Positions 47,577 to 48,792 of a stretch of DNA of 48,792 nt are shown piece by piece. The notes under the pieces were generated by a model, which was not told the origin of the DNA, made no database searches, and worked only from the letters and a program-made list of their open reading frames with translations. The stretch lies in assembly GCF_900108335.1 (NCBI RefSeq), contig NZ_FNVT01000042.1:1-48792 (forward strand), read 5' to 3'. The stretch is from Nonomuraea solani. Its GTDB lineage: Bacteria; Actinomycetota; Actinomycetes; Streptosporangiales; Streptosporangiaceae. A program made the translations under genes and the position numbers. Position 1 is the first letter of the stretch; each line of letters begins with the position of its first letter.

Positions 47577-48792
47577 CGATCGAAGCGCCCCGCGATGTGA
47601 TCCCGTTCCGGCAGGCCGTGCGCGCCTGGTTTCTGATCTCGCTGCAGACCTTCGGCGGCCCGGCCGGGCAGATAGCCGTCATGCAGCGCACCCTGGTGGA
47701 GGAGAAACGCTGGATCGGCCAGCAGCGTTTCAACCACGCCCTCAACTACTGCATGCTGCTGCCCGGACCCGAAGCCCAGCAACTGGCCATCTACGTGGGC
47801 TGGCTGCTGAACGGCACCCGTGGCGGGCTGGTCGCCGGCACGTTGTTCGTGCTGCCCGGCATGCTCGCGCTGCTCGCCCTGTCGGCCGTCTACATCGTGT
47901 GGCAGGACACCGGCCTGGTGACCGCCCTGTTCGCCGGGATCGCCCCGGCGGTGCTGGCCATCGTCGCCCAGGCCGTCATCCGGGTCGCCAGGCGCTCGCT
48001 GACCCACCCGCTGTTCGTTGCCGTCGCGGTGGCCGCCTTCGGCGCGCTGGCGCTGTTCGGGGTGCCGTTCCCGATCGTGATCGCCGTCGCCGCGCTCATC
48101 GGCTGGACGGCGCACCGGCTGGCCCCGCAGGTCCTCACGAAGAGCGACGGGCACGGCGGCGACGGCGGCCCGGCCCCGCTGATCCCCGACGACGCGCTGC
48201 ACCACGCCCAGCCCAGCCGGCGGTCGGCGATCAAGATCCTCGCCGTCGGGCTGGCCGTCTGGTGGCTGCCGGTGGCCGCGGTGGCGCTGTTCCTCGGCAC
48301 GGACAGCGTGTTCACCACCCAGGGGTTGTTCTTCTCCGGCACGGCGGTGGTCACCTTCGGCGGCGCGTACGCGGTGCTGGCGTTCGTCGCCCAGCGGGCC
48401 GTGGAGGTCTACGGCTGGCTGAGCCCGGGGGAGATGGTGCGCGGCCTGGCGCTGGCCGAGAGCACGCCGGGCCCGCTCATCATGGTGGTGCAGTTCGTCG
48501 CCTTCCTCGGTGCCTACCGCGACCCCGGACTGCTGACGCCGTGGGGCGGCGCGCTGCTGGGAGCGTTGCTGACCACGTGGGTGACGTTCGTGCCGTGCTT
48601 CCTGTTCATCTTCCTCGGCGCCCCGTACGTCGAAAAGCTGCGGCACAACGCGGCCATCAGCGCGGCGCTGACCGGCATCACCGCCTCGGTGGTGGGCGTC
48701 ATCGCCAACCTGGCGCTCTACTTCGCCGAGCACACCCTGTTCGGGCGCACCTTCACCTGGACGTGGGGCCCCTTCAACCTCCCGCTCCCCGA
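47573..48792 (+). CDS. chrA: ChrA chromate efflux transporter (partial, runs off the window)
   Basis: CHR-family transporter that exports chromate. From ATG 47573, 406 codons are present and the frame is open at the window end. The N-terminal CHR domain shows ISLQTFGGPAGQIAVMQRTL, WIGQQRFNHALNYCMLLPGP, EAQQLAIYVGWLLNGTRGGL and hydrophobic helices; the second CHR domain shows FFSGTAVVTFGGAYAVLAFV, WLSPGEMVRGLALAESTPGP and LIMVVQFVAFLGAYRDPG. This two-domain long-chain form normally has 390-450 residues, so it is nearly complete. ATGA overlap with the MFS gene makes it the fourth gene of the chr operon. Confidence 0.95.
   Translation, partial: MTIEAPRDVIPFRQAVRAWFLISLQTFGGPAGQIAVMQRTLVEEKRWIGQQRFNHALNYCMLLPGPEAQQLAIYVGWLLNGTRGGLVAGTLFVLPGMLALLALSAVYIVWQDTGLVTALFAGIAPAVLAIVAQAVIRVARRSLTHPLFVAVAVAAFGALALFGVPFPIVIAVAALIGWTAHRLAPQVLTKSDGHGGDGGPAPLIPDDALHHAQPSRRSAIKILAVGLAVWWLPVAAVALFLGTDSVFTTQGLFFSGTAVVTFGGAYAVLAFVAQRAVEVYGWLSPGEMVRGLALAESTPGPLIMVVQFVAFLGAYRDPGLLTPWGGALLGALLTTWVTFVPCFLFIFLGAPYVEKLRHNAAISAALTGITASVVGVIANLALYFAEHTLFGRTFTWTWGPFNLPLP

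Noticed and set aside
47501..48733. 410-codon minus-strand frame opposite chrA
   Set aside because: Arg/Gly/His-rich shadow; the + strand encodes unmistakable CHR-family helices in an operon.
1..48792. CRISPR arrays, tRNA or rRNA genes, retrons, diversity-generating elements, biosynthetic gene clusters
   Set aside because: No regularly spaced repeats, no tRNA-like cloverleaf noticed, no reverse transcriptase, no PKS/NRPS/terpene genes; a systematic scan was not possible by eye.

Overview
The window is high-GC actinomycete DNA. Secreted modular CAZymes with Tat or Sec leaders and CBM13/CBM2/CBM6 domains, many GTG starts, a SARP-type regulator remnant, IS982/IS3/Tn3 debris and a ChrB-ChrA chromate locus together suggest a soil member of Streptosporangiales (Nonomuraea or Streptosporangium type). 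That taxon is inference; no rRNA or other phylogenetic marker is present.

Region 1 (1-11640) is an intact hemicellulose-degradation island: GH62 arabinofuranosidase (-), GH95 fucosidase/L-galactosidase (+), GH10 xylanase with CBM13 (-), and a tight five-gene + strand operon of CE1 esterase-CBM13, GH43-CBM6, CE1 feruloyl-esterase-like-CBM2 and GH27-CBM13 (four genes in order, 6059-11639, driven from one promoter). The set fits debranching and deesterification of complex, feruloylated glucuronoarabinoxylan. Two promoters share a LacI-type operator (TGTTAGCGCTAACA, exact before the operon and 13/14 before GH62). The GH95 and xylanase promoters share a different dyad, TGAAAGTTTCA. A 15-bp perfect hairpin lies between the convergent GH95 and xylanase genes.

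Region 2 (11640-45400) is accessory and strongly eroded. Intact islands are mostly a regulator beside an oxidoreductase: AraC then DHFR-like; SDR near an XRE regulator; TetR/SDR/F420-type reductase; LysR/DUF1330; azoreductase/MarR; DAO-family oxidase/ThDP enzyme; XRE/epimerase. Also intact are a 14-repeat WD40 protein, a secreted three-repeat plus PASTA protein, a serine hydrolase with a DUF4097 gene, and several unknown genes. Between them are many gene remnants: ALDH, CMD, VOC, IS3, tyrosine integrase, TniB-like ATPase, two opposed Tn3 transposases, carbonic anhydrase, a serine-hydrolase paralogue, SARP, IS982, NUDIX, TerC, extradiol dioxygenase, MerR, nSTAND1 and M56 peptidase. Most show frameshifts or truncations.

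Region 3 (45600-end) is a chromate-resistance operon with ATGA start/stop overlaps throughout: ChrB N-domain, ChrB C-domain, an MFS protein that seems to have lost internal helices, and ChrA, which runs off the window. A symmetric nested dyad sits just upstream of the first gene and is a good candidate ChrB operator.

No CRISPR array, rRNA, tRNA or biosynthetic gene cluster was recognised. The best candidates for novelty are the repeat/PASTA secreted protein, the permuted DAO-type oxidase with its divergent ThDP enzyme lacking PDC-type catalytic residues, and the shortened MFS in the chromate operon.
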